This document shows positions 53,984 through 63,389 of a stretch of DNA of 64,000 bases, piece after piece. Made by a program: the position numbers and the translations under genes. Each line of letters begins with the position of its first letter. Position 1 is the first letter of the stretch. The notes under the pieces were generated by a model, which had not been told where the DNA came from, did no database searches, and worked only from the letters and a program-made list of their open reading frames with translations. Where the stretch lies: contig CAZSLO010000012.1 in assembly GCA_964608025.1 (NCBI GenBank), forward strand, positions 124,001-188,000, in the 5' to 3' direction. This DNA comes from CAZSLO01 sp964608025. Lineage in GTDB: Bacteria; Chloroflexota; Dehalococcoidia; Lucifugimonadales; CAJWER01.

Positions 53984-55127
53984 CGAGCTCTGCCTTTCCG
54001 ATTATTTCCATGGCCAGATCTATGTTTGGTGGCATTAGGGTCGCAGTGCGAATATCGCGATATATTCGCTCTAGGGGCATAGCTTTTTGAGCACTGCGTC
54101 CACCGATGGCTTGAATACATTGACTCGTTACTTGCAGTGATGCTTGAGATGCTATGTACTTTGATCGCGCAGCAAAAACCTTTCTTTCGACTGGGCTAGC
54201 ATCGGCCCATGTTTTCGCACAGTTATATATGACGTACTGTGCAGATTCTAATGCCATAGACATCTCTGCAGCAGTACGTTGAGCAATAGGGTTTTGATAA
54301 GGTGGGTCCAGGCTAGGGTCACCATTTTCACTCTTGTAGAAATCCATGGTGAATTCGAATGCTTTCTTTGCCGCACCTAAATAGATAGCGGCATAGCCTA
54401 ATCCAAAGCTTTCAATGACTCCCTTGTTCATTGCTTCCCCTGGTCCTCCGAGCAGTGCGTTCTCGTCAACGACACAGTTTTCTAGAGTAACGTTAGGACT
54501 GACCGTACCACGCATCCCTAGTGTGTTCCATTCCCCGCTGATAGTTATTCCTGACGCATCGTTCGGTACTAGGGCGAGTTGATAGCCCCTGTTATCTTCA
54601 TAACCATCCATCGTGCAGTGGATCAAGTATCGGTGTGCGGCGCCCGCCATTGAGCAAAAATGCTTGGTCCCATTGATAGAGTATCCTTGTCCATGGGGTG
54701 TTACTACTGTCTGTCTTATTTCTTGAGAACCGGATCTTCGTCCGGGCTCACTGCCCCAGCTAGCGAACAACTTTCCGTAGTCCATCACTTCCGTGTAGAA
54801 GAGTTTCTTCTGGTCCTTCGTTGCCAATTCGTTAATGAATTGTTGCACGACAGAGTGCATATGCAGAGTCATGGCGGAATTCGTACATCCTTTGGCGAGG
54901 TTCTCTATTACCAAGATGTAGGTTGGCATATCTAGTTCAAGACCGCCGTAAGCCTTCGGTACTGAAATAGAAAGCAAGCCGTGCTTCCAGAGGTCGGACC
55001 AGTTTTCTATGGGAAAGCTGGCAGATTCATCATATCGAGATGCCCGAGGTGATAGGCACTCTTTTGCGACCCATATTGCCTTATCAATGATTTGGTTATC
55101 CGCTTTTGGAGAGTTTGTAGGTTGCAT
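53967..55127 (-). CDS. acyl-CoA dehydrogenase family protein, atypical catalytic region
   Basis: A 386-aa flavoprotein of the acyl-CoA dehydrogenase superfamily. Signatures are the N-terminal helical domain, the mid-domain FASWGSEPGRRSGS, and NGTKHFCSMAGAAHRYLIH. The C-terminal domain has LQVTSQCIQAIGGRSAQKAMPLERIYRDIRTATLM. The segment that normally carries the catalytic Glu (YEGT) reads LMPPNIDLAM here. The protein may therefore be a monooxygenase-like or otherwise divergent member (DszC-like relatives) instead of a true beta-oxidation enzyme. It overlaps the SDR gene that follows. Confidence 0.88.
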   Translation of the reverse strand: MQPTNSPKADNQIIDKAIWVAKECLSPRASRYDESASFPIENWSDLWKHGLLSISVPKAYGGLELDMPTYILVIENLAKGCTNSAMTLHMHSVVQQFINELATKDQKKLFYTEVMDYGKLFASWGSEPGRRSGSQEIRQTVVTPHGQGYSINGTKHFCSMAGAAHRYLIHCTMDGYEDNRGYQLALVPNDASGITISGEWNTLGMRGTVSPNVTLENCVVDENALLGGPGEAMNKGVIESFGLGYAAIYLGAAKKAFEFTMDFYKSENGDPSLDPPYQNPIAQRTAAEMSMALESAQYVIYNCAKTWADASPVERKVFAARSKYIASQASLQVTSQCIQAIGGRSAQKAMPLERIYRDIRTATLMPPNIDLAMEIIGKAELGVKDY

Positions 55128-55276
55128 GTTTCGGTGAATCGTTTCAGAAGTTAAATAACTAGAAGAAACTTAGCTGAATGAACACTATGGGTCAACGTTT
55201 CGGCTAGTCCAAAACTAAGGGGTTTAAATATGGTTTGCAACTGTAATGTTTATCCTTCTACTCTCTGGTTTTTTGT

Positions 55277-55298
55277 TGGCGTGATGATCATCACGCCA
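55277..55298. promoter_or_regulatory. perfect 22-bp palindrome between divergent genes, candidate operator
   Basis: TGGCGTGATGA is followed exactly by its reverse complement. It sits in the 312-nt gap (55128-55439) between the divergent acyl-CoA dehydrogenase and Gfo/Idh/MocA genes. The T-run precedes it on the plus strand and follows on neither, so a regulator site is more likely than a terminator. Otherwise the gap shows nothing. Confidence 0.5.
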
Positions 55299-55439
55299 GA
55301 TATGGAACAGATACCAAATACGTATCACATTCAATATTCAAATGAACTCTCACCCCCAAGATATAGAACCTTGATCCTACAGTTGATGGTGATGGAAGAT
55401 GGGAAATAATGTTGGAAAGATTTTGATAGGGAGCAACTG

Positions 55440-56522
55440 TTGACAGATCAAAAATTAAAATTGGCGATAATTGGATGCGGAAAATTGGGCCAAGAATATG
55501 CGCGATTGTACTCGGCGATGAAAGATGTGGAAATCGTTGCAATGGCTGAGCAAGATCCAGATAGATTAAAGCACGTTGGAGACCAGTATGAAGTCAAGGC
55601 TCTATATCCTGATGCTGAAGCATTATTCAATGATTTAGTCCCAGATATCGCCGCAGTAGTTACTCCTACCAAGTATTACAAAGATTCAGTTATTGCTGCT
55701 GCCCAGGCTGGAGTGAAAGGCGTATCCACCGATAAACCACTTGCGGCCACTCTTGCTGATGCTGATGAAATGGTAGAGATGTGTGCTAGCAGAGAAGTTA
55801 TTTTTTCCGGCGGAGCTCTTGTGAGGGCTATCCCAGAAGTTCAGGAAGCTGCTACTTGGATTCGTGATGGCAGATTTGGACAATTTACTGATGTTGCAGT
55901 ACTTAATTGGAGCGGTGAAATCTCCGGTGCAGGATGCCATACGATTTCTGTATTACGGTTGCTAACTGGTGCGGAGGTAGAAGAGGTAGTAGCTTGGGGG
56001 ACACCGGCAGATATACTTGCAGGCGACTGTGATTGGAACTTGACAATGAACGGACGATTTAAATTGAGTAACGGTATGGATTGCCCGGTCTTCGGCAAGG
56101 CCCTTGAAAGAGGTATGGTTGACATCTGGAACGATGAAGTATTGGTACGTATGGCATGGGGACCTCCTGAGATATATAAGGGATTTGATCTTGCAGGTAA
56201 TAGGATCAAGCAGGATATTCAATACAGTAAATACAAGTGGTCGAAACCTCGGCACTTAGTAGGTGCTATCCGTGCTTTCGTGTCAGCGGTGCAGAAAAAC
56301 GACGAGAGTTGTCTTTGGATATCGGGTCATGATCTACGACAAGCTCTTGAGGTTGCGATCGCTTCTCACCAATCAGCTAAACGAGGTAGTGTGCCTGTAA
56401 AACTTCCACTCGATGACAGATCGCTCACGCTCTATCCTCGTCCTTACCGTTGGCTAGGTGGGGATCAATATACGGGCCTTGGAGAGAAGGTTGAAGGGCG
56501 CCGTACAGATATTGACGTCTAA
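55440..56522 (+). CDS. Gfo/Idh/MocA family oxidoreductase
   Basis: A 360-aa NAD(P)-dependent oxidoreductase with TTG start. The N-terminal Rossmann motif AIIGCGKLGQEYARLY (residues about 9-24), ALYPDAEALFND, and TDKPLAATLADADEM (Lys-Pro of the EKP motif) are clear. The C-terminal alpha/beta domain has the catalytic-region AGCHTISVLRLLTG. It likely oxidises a sugar, inositol or sugar acid. It stands alone, divergent from the acyl-CoA dehydrogenase. Confidence 0.9.
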   Translation: MTDQKLKLAIIGCGKLGQEYARLYSAMKDVEIVAMAEQDPDRLKHVGDQYEVKALYPDAEALFNDLVPDIAAVVTPTKYYKDSVIAAAQAGVKGVSTDKPLAATLADADEMVEMCASREVIFSGGALVRAIPEVQEAATWIRDGRFGQFTDVAVLNWSGEISGAGCHTISVLRLLTGAEVEEVVAWGTPADILAGDCDWNLTMNGRFKLSNGMDCPVFGKALERGMVDIWNDEVLVRMAWGPPEIYKGFDLAGNRIKQDIQYSKYKWSKPRHLVGAIRAFVSAVQKNDESCLWISGHDLRQALEVAIASHQSAKRGSVPVKLPLDDRSLTLYPRPYRWLGGDQYTGLGEKVEGRRTDIDV

Positions 56523-56646
56523 TGTAGTTACCACCTATCGAGACTTAGATGAAGTGGTTAATTTGACCCGAAAAACTCAATAAATCTACAGGAAAGGTAT
56601 TGCCGTTCGTTGGGAATGACAGATGTTGAGGTCACTATTACCAAAA

Positions 56647-58920
56647 TCATTTTTGAAATAAGTTTAGGGCTGAGCCAGCCTTAAACCAATCGAGTTGTCC
56701 AGCAGAGAAAGAGTGATTAAGTTCGATTAGTTCTTTTTCGCCATCAGAGTGTTCAATAGTACAGCTGACTGGTTTGCCTGGGGACAGGTCCTTCAATTCA
56801 GTAAGGCTAATCCTGTCATTTTCTTGGATGCGATCGTAGTCTGACGGTTCTTGGAACGTTAAAGGTAACAGGCCTTGTTTTTTAAGATTTGATTCGTGGA
56901 TTCTTGCGAAACTTCGTGCGATCACAGCCGCGCCACCAAGCAACCTGGGAGAAAGAGCTGCGTGTTCTCTGCTACTTCCTTCACCGTAGTTGAAGTCCCC
57001 TATCACGACCCATCGTGTACCTGAATCCCTGTACTGAGTTGCTATTGTAGAAAAGGCTAGGTCACTTTTGCCGGTAAGCACGTTTAGTCCCTTTCCAGGT
57101 TCACCGGTAAATGCGTTGATTGCTCCCATGAACATGTTCTCGCTGAATTTACTGAGATGGCCTCTAAACCGTAGCCAAGGTCCGGCAGGAGAAATATGAT
57201 CTGTGGTTGTCTTGCCCTGGGTTTTTGCAAGAATCGGCAACGCGATGTAGTCATTACCGTCCCATGCTGGCCAAGGGCTTAGAGGTTCAAGACGTTCACT
57301 CTTCGGGTTAATGACGATCTCGATATCACCGCCATCTGCAGGTGGAGCTATGTAGGTCGGGTTGCCTGGATCGAATCCCGTGGGAGGTACTTCGGGCGCG
57401 CTTTTTGGAGCCTTTAATCGGAACTTGGTTCCATCTGGAGAGGTCAATTTGTCGGTCAACGGATTAAATGAAAGGCTGCCTGCTAAGCTAAGGGCAGTGA
57501 CGATTTCTGGGCTAGCTATGAAATTCATTGTGTCAGATTTCCCATCGTTCCGACGTGGGAAATTACGGTTATATGAAGTAACGATAGTGTTTGGAGTATC
57601 CTCCAATACCCGTTCACGTTTCCATTGACCGATGCATGGACCGCAGGCGTTGGATAGGACTATCGCTCCTATCTTTTTAAGGGAGTCCATTTGACCATCA
57701 CGTTCGATGGTTGCACGGACCTGCTCGGAACCCGGCGTAACCATCAGGGGAGTTTCAGTCTCGAAATTGTGGTCTCTTGCTTGCTTTGCGACGTCTGATG
57801 CTCTGCTCATGTCTTCGTAAGAGGAATTGGTACAACTACCGATCAGAGCTGTATCGATTTTGTCTATAAATCCGTTGGAGACGTTTGCCACTTCTGAACC
57901 GAGTTGAGATAGAGGTCGAGCACGGTCAGGGGAGTGAGGACCTACTATGTGGGGTTCCAATTTCGATAAGTCAATCTCAACCAGCCTATCAAAATATTGA
58001 TCTGGGTTAGAGTAAACTTCTTTGTCCATAGTGATTAAGTTCGTGTTCGCATTAGCCAGATCTGCTATATCTCTTCTTCCCGTGGCTCGGAGATAGCGGT
58101 CCATTCGTTTGTCATACCCAAAGATGGAGGTGGTAGCTCCTAATTCTGCACCCATGTTAGTAATCGTTGCTTTTCCAGTGCAGCTTATTGAGCCTGTTCC
58201 AGGTCCGAAGTATTCGATTATCGAATTCGTTCCGCCAGAAACTGTGAGTTCGCCTGCAAGGTATAGTATGACGTCTTTTGGCGCCGTCCAACCACTCAAT
58301 TCTCCTGTCAGGTGTACACCAATATACCTCGGATAGAGAAGTTCCCATGGAAGTCCGGCCATCACTTCGACGGCGTCTGATCCACCTACGCCCACCGCAC
58401 ATGTACCCAGCCCGCCCGCGTTGGGTGTGTGAGAATCTGTACCGATAACCATTAATCCTGGGAAGGCATACTGTTCTAGCATAACCTGGTGGATTATTCC
58501 CGCGCCGGGTCCCCAGAAGCCAGCACCGAATTTGGCAGCCGCTGACTTCAGGAATGAATATACTTCTTCGTTCTCCTCCAAGGATTCTACTAGGTCAATT
58601 CCTCCTTCCACACGTGCTTGAATTAGGTGGTCGCAGTGCACCGTGGTAGGAACTGCTGTACTGGTCTTTCGAGTCTGCATAAAATTGAGCATCACCGTCT
58701 GACCGAGTACGTCTTGTAGTGCTACGCGATCGGGTCTCAGCGACAGCTGGCTTTTTCCCTTTATTAATTCTTGATGCTCTGGGTTGTCAAGATGTCCGAA
58801 AAGTACCTTGTCTGATAGTGTGAAAGGTCGGTCCAATCTTTCCCTCATCACATCAAGATTGCGGGAGGACGTTGAATAGATCTTTTTTACCATCTGGGGT
58901 GTCGACTCTATAGCAACCAT
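56647..58920 (-). CDS. acn: aconitate hydratase (mitochondrial-type)
   Basis: A 757-aa iron-sulfur hydro-lyase interconverting citrate and isocitrate. Substrate and cofactor motifs are TVHCDHLIQA (residues about 93-102), IGTDSHTPNAGGLG, the cluster Cys in GSCTNSSYEDM (about 367-377), the Cys pair in SNACGPCIGQW (about 430-440) and NYGEGSSREHAALSPR in the C-terminal swivelling domain. Length and order resemble mitochondrial ACO2 rather than AcnB. A strong hairpin separates it from the ferredoxin upstream. Together with KorAB this implies an oxidative TCA route. Confidence 0.95.
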   Translation of the reverse strand: MVAIESTPQMVKKIYSTSSRNLDVMRERLDRPFTLSDKVLFGHLDNPEHQELIKGKSQLSLRPDRVALQDVLGQTVMLNFMQTRKTSTAVPTTVHCDHLIQARVEGGIDLVESLEENEEVYSFLKSAAAKFGAGFWGPGAGIIHQVMLEQYAFPGLMVIGTDSHTPNAGGLGTCAVGVGGSDAVEVMAGLPWELLYPRYIGVHLTGELSGWTAPKDVILYLAGELTVSGGTNSIIEYFGPGTGSISCTGKATITNMGAELGATTSIFGYDKRMDRYLRATGRRDIADLANANTNLITMDKEVYSNPDQYFDRLVEIDLSKLEPHIVGPHSPDRARPLSQLGSEVANVSNGFIDKIDTALIGSCTNSSYEDMSRASDVAKQARDHNFETETPLMVTPGSEQVRATIERDGQMDSLKKIGAIVLSNACGPCIGQWKRERVLEDTPNTIVTSYNRNFPRRNDGKSDTMNFIASPEIVTALSLAGSLSFNPLTDKLTSPDGTKFRLKAPKSAPEVPPTGFDPGNPTYIAPPADGGDIEIVINPKSERLEPLSPWPAWDGNDYIALPILAKTQGKTTTDHISPAGPWLRFRGHLSKFSENMFMGAINAFTGEPGKGLNVLTGKSDLAFSTIATQYRDSGTRWVVIGDFNYGEGSSREHAALSPRLLGGAAVIARSFARIHESNLKKQGLLPLTFQEPSDYDRIQENDRISLTELKDLSPGKPVSCTIEHSDGEKELIELNHSFSAGQLDWFKAGSALNLFQK

Positions 58921-58961
58921 GCTCTCTTCCCTTCTGTCGCTGTTTTAGGAATGTAATAACT

Positions 58962-58994
58962 ACGGCCCGGAGTGGGTTTTCCGCTCCGGGCCGT
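58962..58994 (-). terminator. strong GC-rich hairpin between ferredoxin and aconitase genes
   Basis: A perfect 11-bp stem ACGGCCCGGAG/CTCCGGGCCGT with an 11-nt loop. The T-run CATTTTG lies on the plus-strand side, whereas on the minus strand the tail is AGTTATTAC. It may end the ferredoxin mRNA or be a leader of aconitase; it is unusually GC-rich for this neighbourhood. Confidence 0.5.
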
Positions 58995-59046
58995 CATTTT
59001 GTCTATCGTTTAAAGCTTCCTGGAGTACCGGAAGGCGTCTGGATCT

Positions 59047-59334
59047 TTATCGAGAGAGTCCGAAGTACTCGTAGTTTAGGTCGCTGTAACTGTCCCATTC
59101 AGGTGGCGTATCATCCTCGGCGAAAATAGCCGTGACAGGGCATACAGGTTCACAGGCAGCACAGTCTATACATTCTTCGGGATGGATGTAGAACATTTTG
59201 GGTGCGCCATCAATTTCAGGGGCTAAGTGATTTGGACTGTCCTCATCGTCAACATAAATGCAGTCGACAGGGCAGACATCCACACAAGCCGCGTCTTTCA
59301 CGTCGACGCATGGCTCTGCGATGATATAGGTCAT
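59047..59334 (-). CDS. ferredoxin (7Fe / 2[4Fe-4S] type)
   Basis: A 95-aa ferredoxin. Cysteines are in CVDVKDAACVDVCPVDCIYV (residues about 8-27) and CIDCAACEPVCPVTAI (about 55-70). The wide spacing before the first CP is typical of 7Fe FdxA-type ferredoxins with one [3Fe-4S] and one [4Fe-4S] cluster. The protein is acidic, as for low-potential electron carriers. It can serve KorAB. Its ribosome site AGGAGGT lies about 11 nt before the ATG. A strong hairpin lies downstream. Confidence 0.94.
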   Translation of the reverse strand: MTYIIAEPCVDVKDAACVDVCPVDCIYVDDEDSPNHLAPEIDGAPKMFYIHPEECIDCAACEPVCPVTAIFAEDDTPPEWDSYSDLNYEYFGLSR

Positions 59335-59617
59335 TTTGTAAGGAACCTCCTATAGATAGGTCGTGGGAGTTAAGTAATATGATGTTATTGATCTAATTAT
59401 ACGGTGCAGCCCGCGGGCCTTCAAGCAGCTATTTGTTGAGGTTGCAAATGAATTGTATGACCATAATGACACGCGTAATAGAGATCCGCAGAGACGTTCC
59501 TAGAAAGGATAGTGCGTATTGAAACAGATGCTTATAAAGCACTCTGCCTAAGTGTGCCCAGTGTAATATGCATCAAATAATCCAATATGGCCTGAGTGTA
59601 AGTTACGAGTTAACTAC

Positions 59618-59627
59618 AAGGAGGTGA
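59618..59627 (+). promoter_or_regulatory. near-perfect Shine-Dalgarno for the epimerase gene
   Basis: AAGGAGGTGA, complementary to the 16S 3' end over ten bases, with seven bases between GGAGG and the ATG at 59632. It decides the start. The 297-nt gap 59335-59631 holds only this and a short GCCCGCGGGC palindrome (59409-59418). Confidence 0.7.
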
Positions 59628-59631
59628 TTTA

Positions 59632-60387
59632 ATGACCAATGTGCTGGTTACCGGTATGAGTGGATTAATCGGTGGGTTGCTCCGAGCGGACTTGGAGAAA
59701 CGGGATGGATATCAATTAACTGCTCTCAACCGAAGAGAGGTCTATGGAGTGAATTCTTTCAAGGCCGATATCTCTGACCTCGAAGCGATTCTTCCTGCAT
59801 TCAAGGGACAAGATGTTGTCGTTCACTTGGCCGCGTTTTTGAGTGAAGAACCCTTAGAAAACCTCGTATCGGCTAATATAGTCGGTGCCAGGAACGTATT
59901 TGAGGCCGCACGAATTTCGGGCGTCAACAGGGTAGTTTTTGCCTCTTCTGGAGCGACCATTAAGGGTTGGGAGAATTTTCCTCCATACGATGCAATTCGA
60001 GACGGGAGGTATGCTGATATACCTGACACATGGCCAATGATCACCCATGAAATGGTTCGGCCACGGGGTTTGTATGGTGCCTCAAAAGTTTGGGGTGAAG
60101 CTGTCGGACGTCATTATTCGGATGCGTTCGGTTTATCCGTAATCTGTGTCAGGATCGGTGCAGTAGGAGAAATAGATGACCCTGTTTACGCGAAACCTTC
60201 AGCAAACTATCTAAGTCATCGTGATGTGGTGAATATATTGCGTGGTGCTATAGAAGCGCCAGCTGATTTGAAGTACGAAGTGGTTTTTGCGACCTCCAAT
60301 AATCGTTATGGGTATCGTGACTTAGAACATTCCCGTAAAATCCTTGGTTTTGTACCTGATGATACAGATAATGCTGCTTTCCAGTAA
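59632..60387 (+). CDS. NAD-dependent epimerase/dehydratase (uronate dehydrogenase-like)
   Basis: A 251-aa extended-SDR protein. NAD motif VTGMSGLIGG (residues about 5-14), ADISDLEAILPAFKGQDVVVHLAA, Ser in VFASSGATIKG, and Tyr/Lys in YGASKVWGEAVGR (about 148-160). Short length and the final FVPDDTDNAAF resemble uronate dehydrogenases and related small NAD-dependent epimerases. Isolated gene; substrate unknown. Confidence 0.9.
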   Translation: MTNVLVTGMSGLIGGLLRADLEKRDGYQLTALNRREVYGVNSFKADISDLEAILPAFKGQDVVVHLAAFLSEEPLENLVSANIVGARNVFEAARISGVNRVVFASSGATIKGWENFPPYDAIRDGRYADIPDTWPMITHEMVRPRGLYGASKVWGEAVGRHYSDAFGLSVICVRIGAVGEIDDPVYAKPSANYLSHRDVVNILRGAIEAPADLKYEVVFATSNNRYGYRDLEHSRKILGFVPDDTDNAAFQ

Positions 60388-60459
60388 ATTTCCCTAATGC
60401 TGAACGCATCGATAATGCGGTATTGGCTAGGTAAATCGTGCTGTATCGGATAGGTACAT

Positions 60460-60481
60460 TGTTGCGCTATATAGCGCAACA
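60460..60481. promoter_or_regulatory. perfect 22-bp palindrome between convergent genes
   Basis: TGTTGCGCTAT is followed exactly by its reverse complement, in the 260-nt gap between the convergent epimerase and LLM oxidoreductase genes. It could be a bidirectional terminator stem (no U-run on either side) or a protein-binding site. Confidence 0.45.
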
Positions 60482-60647
60482 TAACTCAGGAACGTGTAAA
60501 AAATTGTGGATGCCAGCTATTGGTACTATAGAATCAGTTGATTGGTACTGAGGTTAAGTGGAAAATTAGGCCTGTCCTTCTAATAGAATTTGTTTTGAGG
60601 TATTTGAAATTCTAAGTCGTGTCCCCTGTTGTTGTATGGATAACAAA

Positions 60648-61820
60648 TCATTTGGTGGATGAGCCTCTAAATGCCGGCATGACCTCTTTTGCAAACCAGT
60701 CGAGCTGTTCTACGATTACATTTTCCGGTGTGCTTACTACAGGTCCCACATTTACAAGTTCTAGACCAGGGTAGCGTTCTTGGATCTCTTGAAGTCGTTC
60801 TATGATCAATTCTGGAGGTCCGCATAGCCAGGATCCGGTTTTTACCGCGTCTTGGAGGGTTGGTAGGCTTGACGTAGTAGCTTTGATTGGATCTGAAAGT
60901 GCGGAGATCTGGTCATCAGTAATATTCCGGACGAATCCAAGGGGTGCGAACATCTTCATGTACTCTTGGAAATAGGGGTTAGCTTCTTTGATTGCCTTAG
61001 CTTCACTATCTGCGATGTGGGTGGAAAAACTGATTGCCAGATCTGATCCTAGCTCATAATTTTTGCCTACCCTTGATAGAGCATCGCGCCAAGCATGTAC
61101 TAATTTATCGCTCATACTGCCCCTTGCCGCCCCGCCTCCTATAACACCCTTGATGCCATGTTTAGCCATTAAATCAAGACCGCGCTGCCCACCACTTACT
61201 ATTGGTTGCCAACATTCAACCGGTCGATTTAATGGTCTTGGTACTAGGGTGATTTCTTTCAGCTCGTAACCTCGATATGGTACTTGAGGTGGTATATCGT
61301 ATTGTTCACCGTGGTGTGAAAATGATCTTTGGTTGAATGCCTTGAATATGATCTCTACCTGTTCTTCGAAAAGGGCACGGTTGGCTTCATTGTCAAGCAT
61401 TGGAGCTCCGAAAGTTTCGATTTCCCGTGTGTGATATCCTCGGCCGATTCCGAAGATCACACGCCCTTGAGTGAGAATGTCCACCGTAGCGAAGTCCTCG
61501 GCTAGCCGTAACGGGTGCCATGCAGGGCTTATGTTAAAACCACAGCCAATCTTGATCCTTTTGGTCAAATGCAATAGATGAAGGGCCAGCAACAAGGTAT
61601 TAGGTATACACTCGTATCCCTCGTGCTGAAAATGGTGCTCAGCTAACCAGAAAACATCATAGCCGTTATTGTCCATGGCATTGGCAATCGATGTTGCCTT
61701 ATCAAACACCGTGGCTAGCTGTTTGTTGGATAGACGACGTTCGTTGACCGGAGTTCCTTCTAGCCCTATGTTGTCAAGATCCACATAACCGGCATAAAGA
61801 TGACCGAATTTAGTAATCAT
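60648..61820 (-). CDS. LLM-class flavin-dependent oxidoreductase (luciferase-like)
   Basis: A 390-aa monooxygenase-type protein with the luciferase-like TIM barrel. Signatures are DVFWLAEHHFQHEGY, TKRIKIGCGFNISPAWHPLRLAEDFATVDILTQGRV (spread over about 75-110), FGIGRGYHTREIETFGAP and the C-terminal GPPELIIERLQEIQERYPG. The start at 61820 is chosen because GGAG lies eight bases upstream; an in-frame TTG at 61844 would add eight residues. FMN or F420 dependence cannot be decided from sequence here. Confidence 0.9.
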   Translation of the reverse strand: MITKFGHLYAGYVDLDNIGLEGTPVNERRLSNKQLATVFDKATSIANAMDNNGYDVFWLAEHHFQHEGYECIPNTLLLALHLLHLTKRIKIGCGFNISPAWHPLRLAEDFATVDILTQGRVIFGIGRGYHTREIETFGAPMLDNEANRALFEEQVEIIFKAFNQRSFSHHGEQYDIPPQVPYRGYELKEITLVPRPLNRPVECWQPIVSGGQRGLDLMAKHGIKGVIGGGAARGSMSDKLVHAWRDALSRVGKNYELGSDLAISFSTHIADSEAKAIKEANPYFQEYMKMFAPLGFVRNITDDQISALSDPIKATTSSLPTLQDAVKTGSWLCGPPELIIERLQEIQERYPGLELVNVGPVVSTPENVIVEQLDWFAKEVMPAFRGSSTK

Positions 61821-62025
61821 GAAAGGGACTCCATGTAGGGACAACGTCTAATTCTATTTAGTAATCGGGGTCTGTCAATGAACCATGAACTTTGCTGGTC
61901 TGGAAACTCTATGGATATAATCATCCATATTAAGGACTCTAAACTAAATACAAGTTGGAAGATCTCGAAGTTATGAAGCTATTGAATAAATTCTGTATCT
62001 TGATATAAATGGTGGCGAACATACC

Positions 62026-62703
62026 TTGAAACAGTCTATGCCTATCATAATTACTATTGACGGACCAGGTGCTGCCGGTAAGACAGTTGTTGGGAAAATA
62101 GTAGCTACATCTCTTGGTTGCATGTTTCTTGATACAGGTGGAATGTATAGAGCCGTTACCCGTAGAGCCCTTGAACTCGACATCGATTTGAAAGATGGAG
62201 GAGAGTTGTCGGCACTGGCATCTAACATGTCTATGCAACTAGAGACGGATGAGGATGGTATAGACCGTCTTTGGGTAGACGGTAAGGATTTTACTGATGA
62301 ACTCCGTTCTGCTGAAGTTGAACGCAATGTCTCTATAGTTGCCAAGATACCGGGTGTCAGGCTTGCCATGGTTGAAAAACAGAGAGCTATTTCTCGCGAT
62401 AAACACATTGTTATGGTTGGACGTGACATAGGCACGGTTGTTCTTAAGGACGCGCCGATTAAGATATATCTGACAGCATCCGTCCAAGAGAGAGCAAGGC
62501 GCCGAAGTTTAGAAATGGAGTCGTTGGGACGTGAGCTTGATCCTCACCAAGTTCGGGAAGACTTAGATCGTCGAGATATGATTGATTCTCGGCGAGAAGA
62601 TTCGCCTCTTCGGCCTGCAGAGGATGCGATTACAATAAACACAGACGGTATAGAGATTGAAGATATCGTTGGACGAATCGTCGCAATCGCTAGGCGGATA
62701 TAA
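62026..62703 (+). CDS. cmk: cytidylate kinase
   Basis: A 225-aa CMP/dCMP kinase. P-loop GPGAAGKTVVGKIVA (residues about 13-27), MYRAVTRRALELDID, and the lid segment GRDIGTVVLKDAPIKIYLTA are diagnostic, as is the EDSPLRPAEDAITINTDG tail. The TTG start is used; an ATG four codons downstream (62038) is the alternative. The stop overlaps the plsC start by one base, as is common for cmk-plsC pairs. Confidence 0.95.
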   Translation: MKQSMPIIITIDGPGAAGKTVVGKIVATSLGCMFLDTGGMYRAVTRRALELDIDLKDGGELSALASNMSMQLETDEDGIDRLWVDGKDFTDELRSAEVERNVSIVAKIPGVRLAMVEKQRAISRDKHIVMVGRDIGTVVLKDAPIKIYLTASVQERARRRSLEMESLGRELDPHQVREDLDRRDMIDSRREDSPLRPAEDAITINTDGIEIEDIVGRIVAIARRI

Positions 62704-63389
62704 TGAATTTTATTTACAATTTATCCAATGTCTTACAGAAGATCAGCCTGAGACTATTCGCAAACTGGCAGGTGGTTGGTCGTGAGAACGTCCCGGAAGT
62801 TGGTCCGCTCATTATCGTTGCTAACCACCAGAGCAACTTTGATCCGGCCCTTCTAGCACCTAGTATCCCGAGGAGAATACGTTTTCTGGCCAAGGACTCT
62901 ATTTTCCAAGGTCCTGCAATAGCAAGATGGTTCTTGAAAGAATACGGGGCCTTTCCGTTAAATCGATCAGGCGTAGATGTGAGGGCGCATCGTTGGGCGA
63001 TTGACCAGTTACGACATGATGGAGTGATCGCGATCTTCCCTGAAGGAACGCGTAGCCAGTCTGGTATGAAGAAAGCGCATATTGGAGTGACTCGTCTTGC
63101 CCTTACTACGCAGGCAACAATTCAGCCTGTTGGGATAACAGGTACAGAGCGCTTTGGAACATGGATGCGGGTTTTCAACCCAACTGGACGGTTGACGGTG
63201 ACAATTGGTCAGCCTTTTGTTCTTCCTGTTATAGAGGGTAGGCCCGATAAGGCAGTTTTGGAGTCCCTAACTGATATGATCATGAATAAAATAGCGGATT
63301 TATTGCCGCTAGAATACCAGGGGATTTATCGCGACAAGGGTTCTGATGAAACTGACGGTTACTTTGCCAAGGATCAATCAACTGCTTGA
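62703..63389 (+). CDS. plsC: 1-acyl-sn-glycerol-3-phosphate acyltransferase
   Basis: A 228-aa membrane-associated acyltransferase of phospholipid synthesis. The catalytic HxxxxD motif is NHQSNFDPALL (residues about 40-50) and the substrate-binding motif is FPEGTRSQSG (about 114-123). It overlaps the cmk stop by one base, so the two are co-translated. The following gap to glmS shows no clear element. Confidence 0.94.
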   Translation: MNFIYNLSNVLQKISLRLFANWQVVGRENVPEVGPLIIVANHQSNFDPALLAPSIPRRIRFLAKDSIFQGPAIARWFLKEYGAFPLNRSGVDVRAHRWAIDQLRHDGVIAIFPEGTRSQSGMKKAHIGVTRLALTTQATIQPVGITGTERFGTWMRVFNPTGRLTVTIGQPFVLPVIEGRPDKAVLESLTDMIMNKIADLLPLEYQGIYRDKGSDETDGYFAKDQSTA

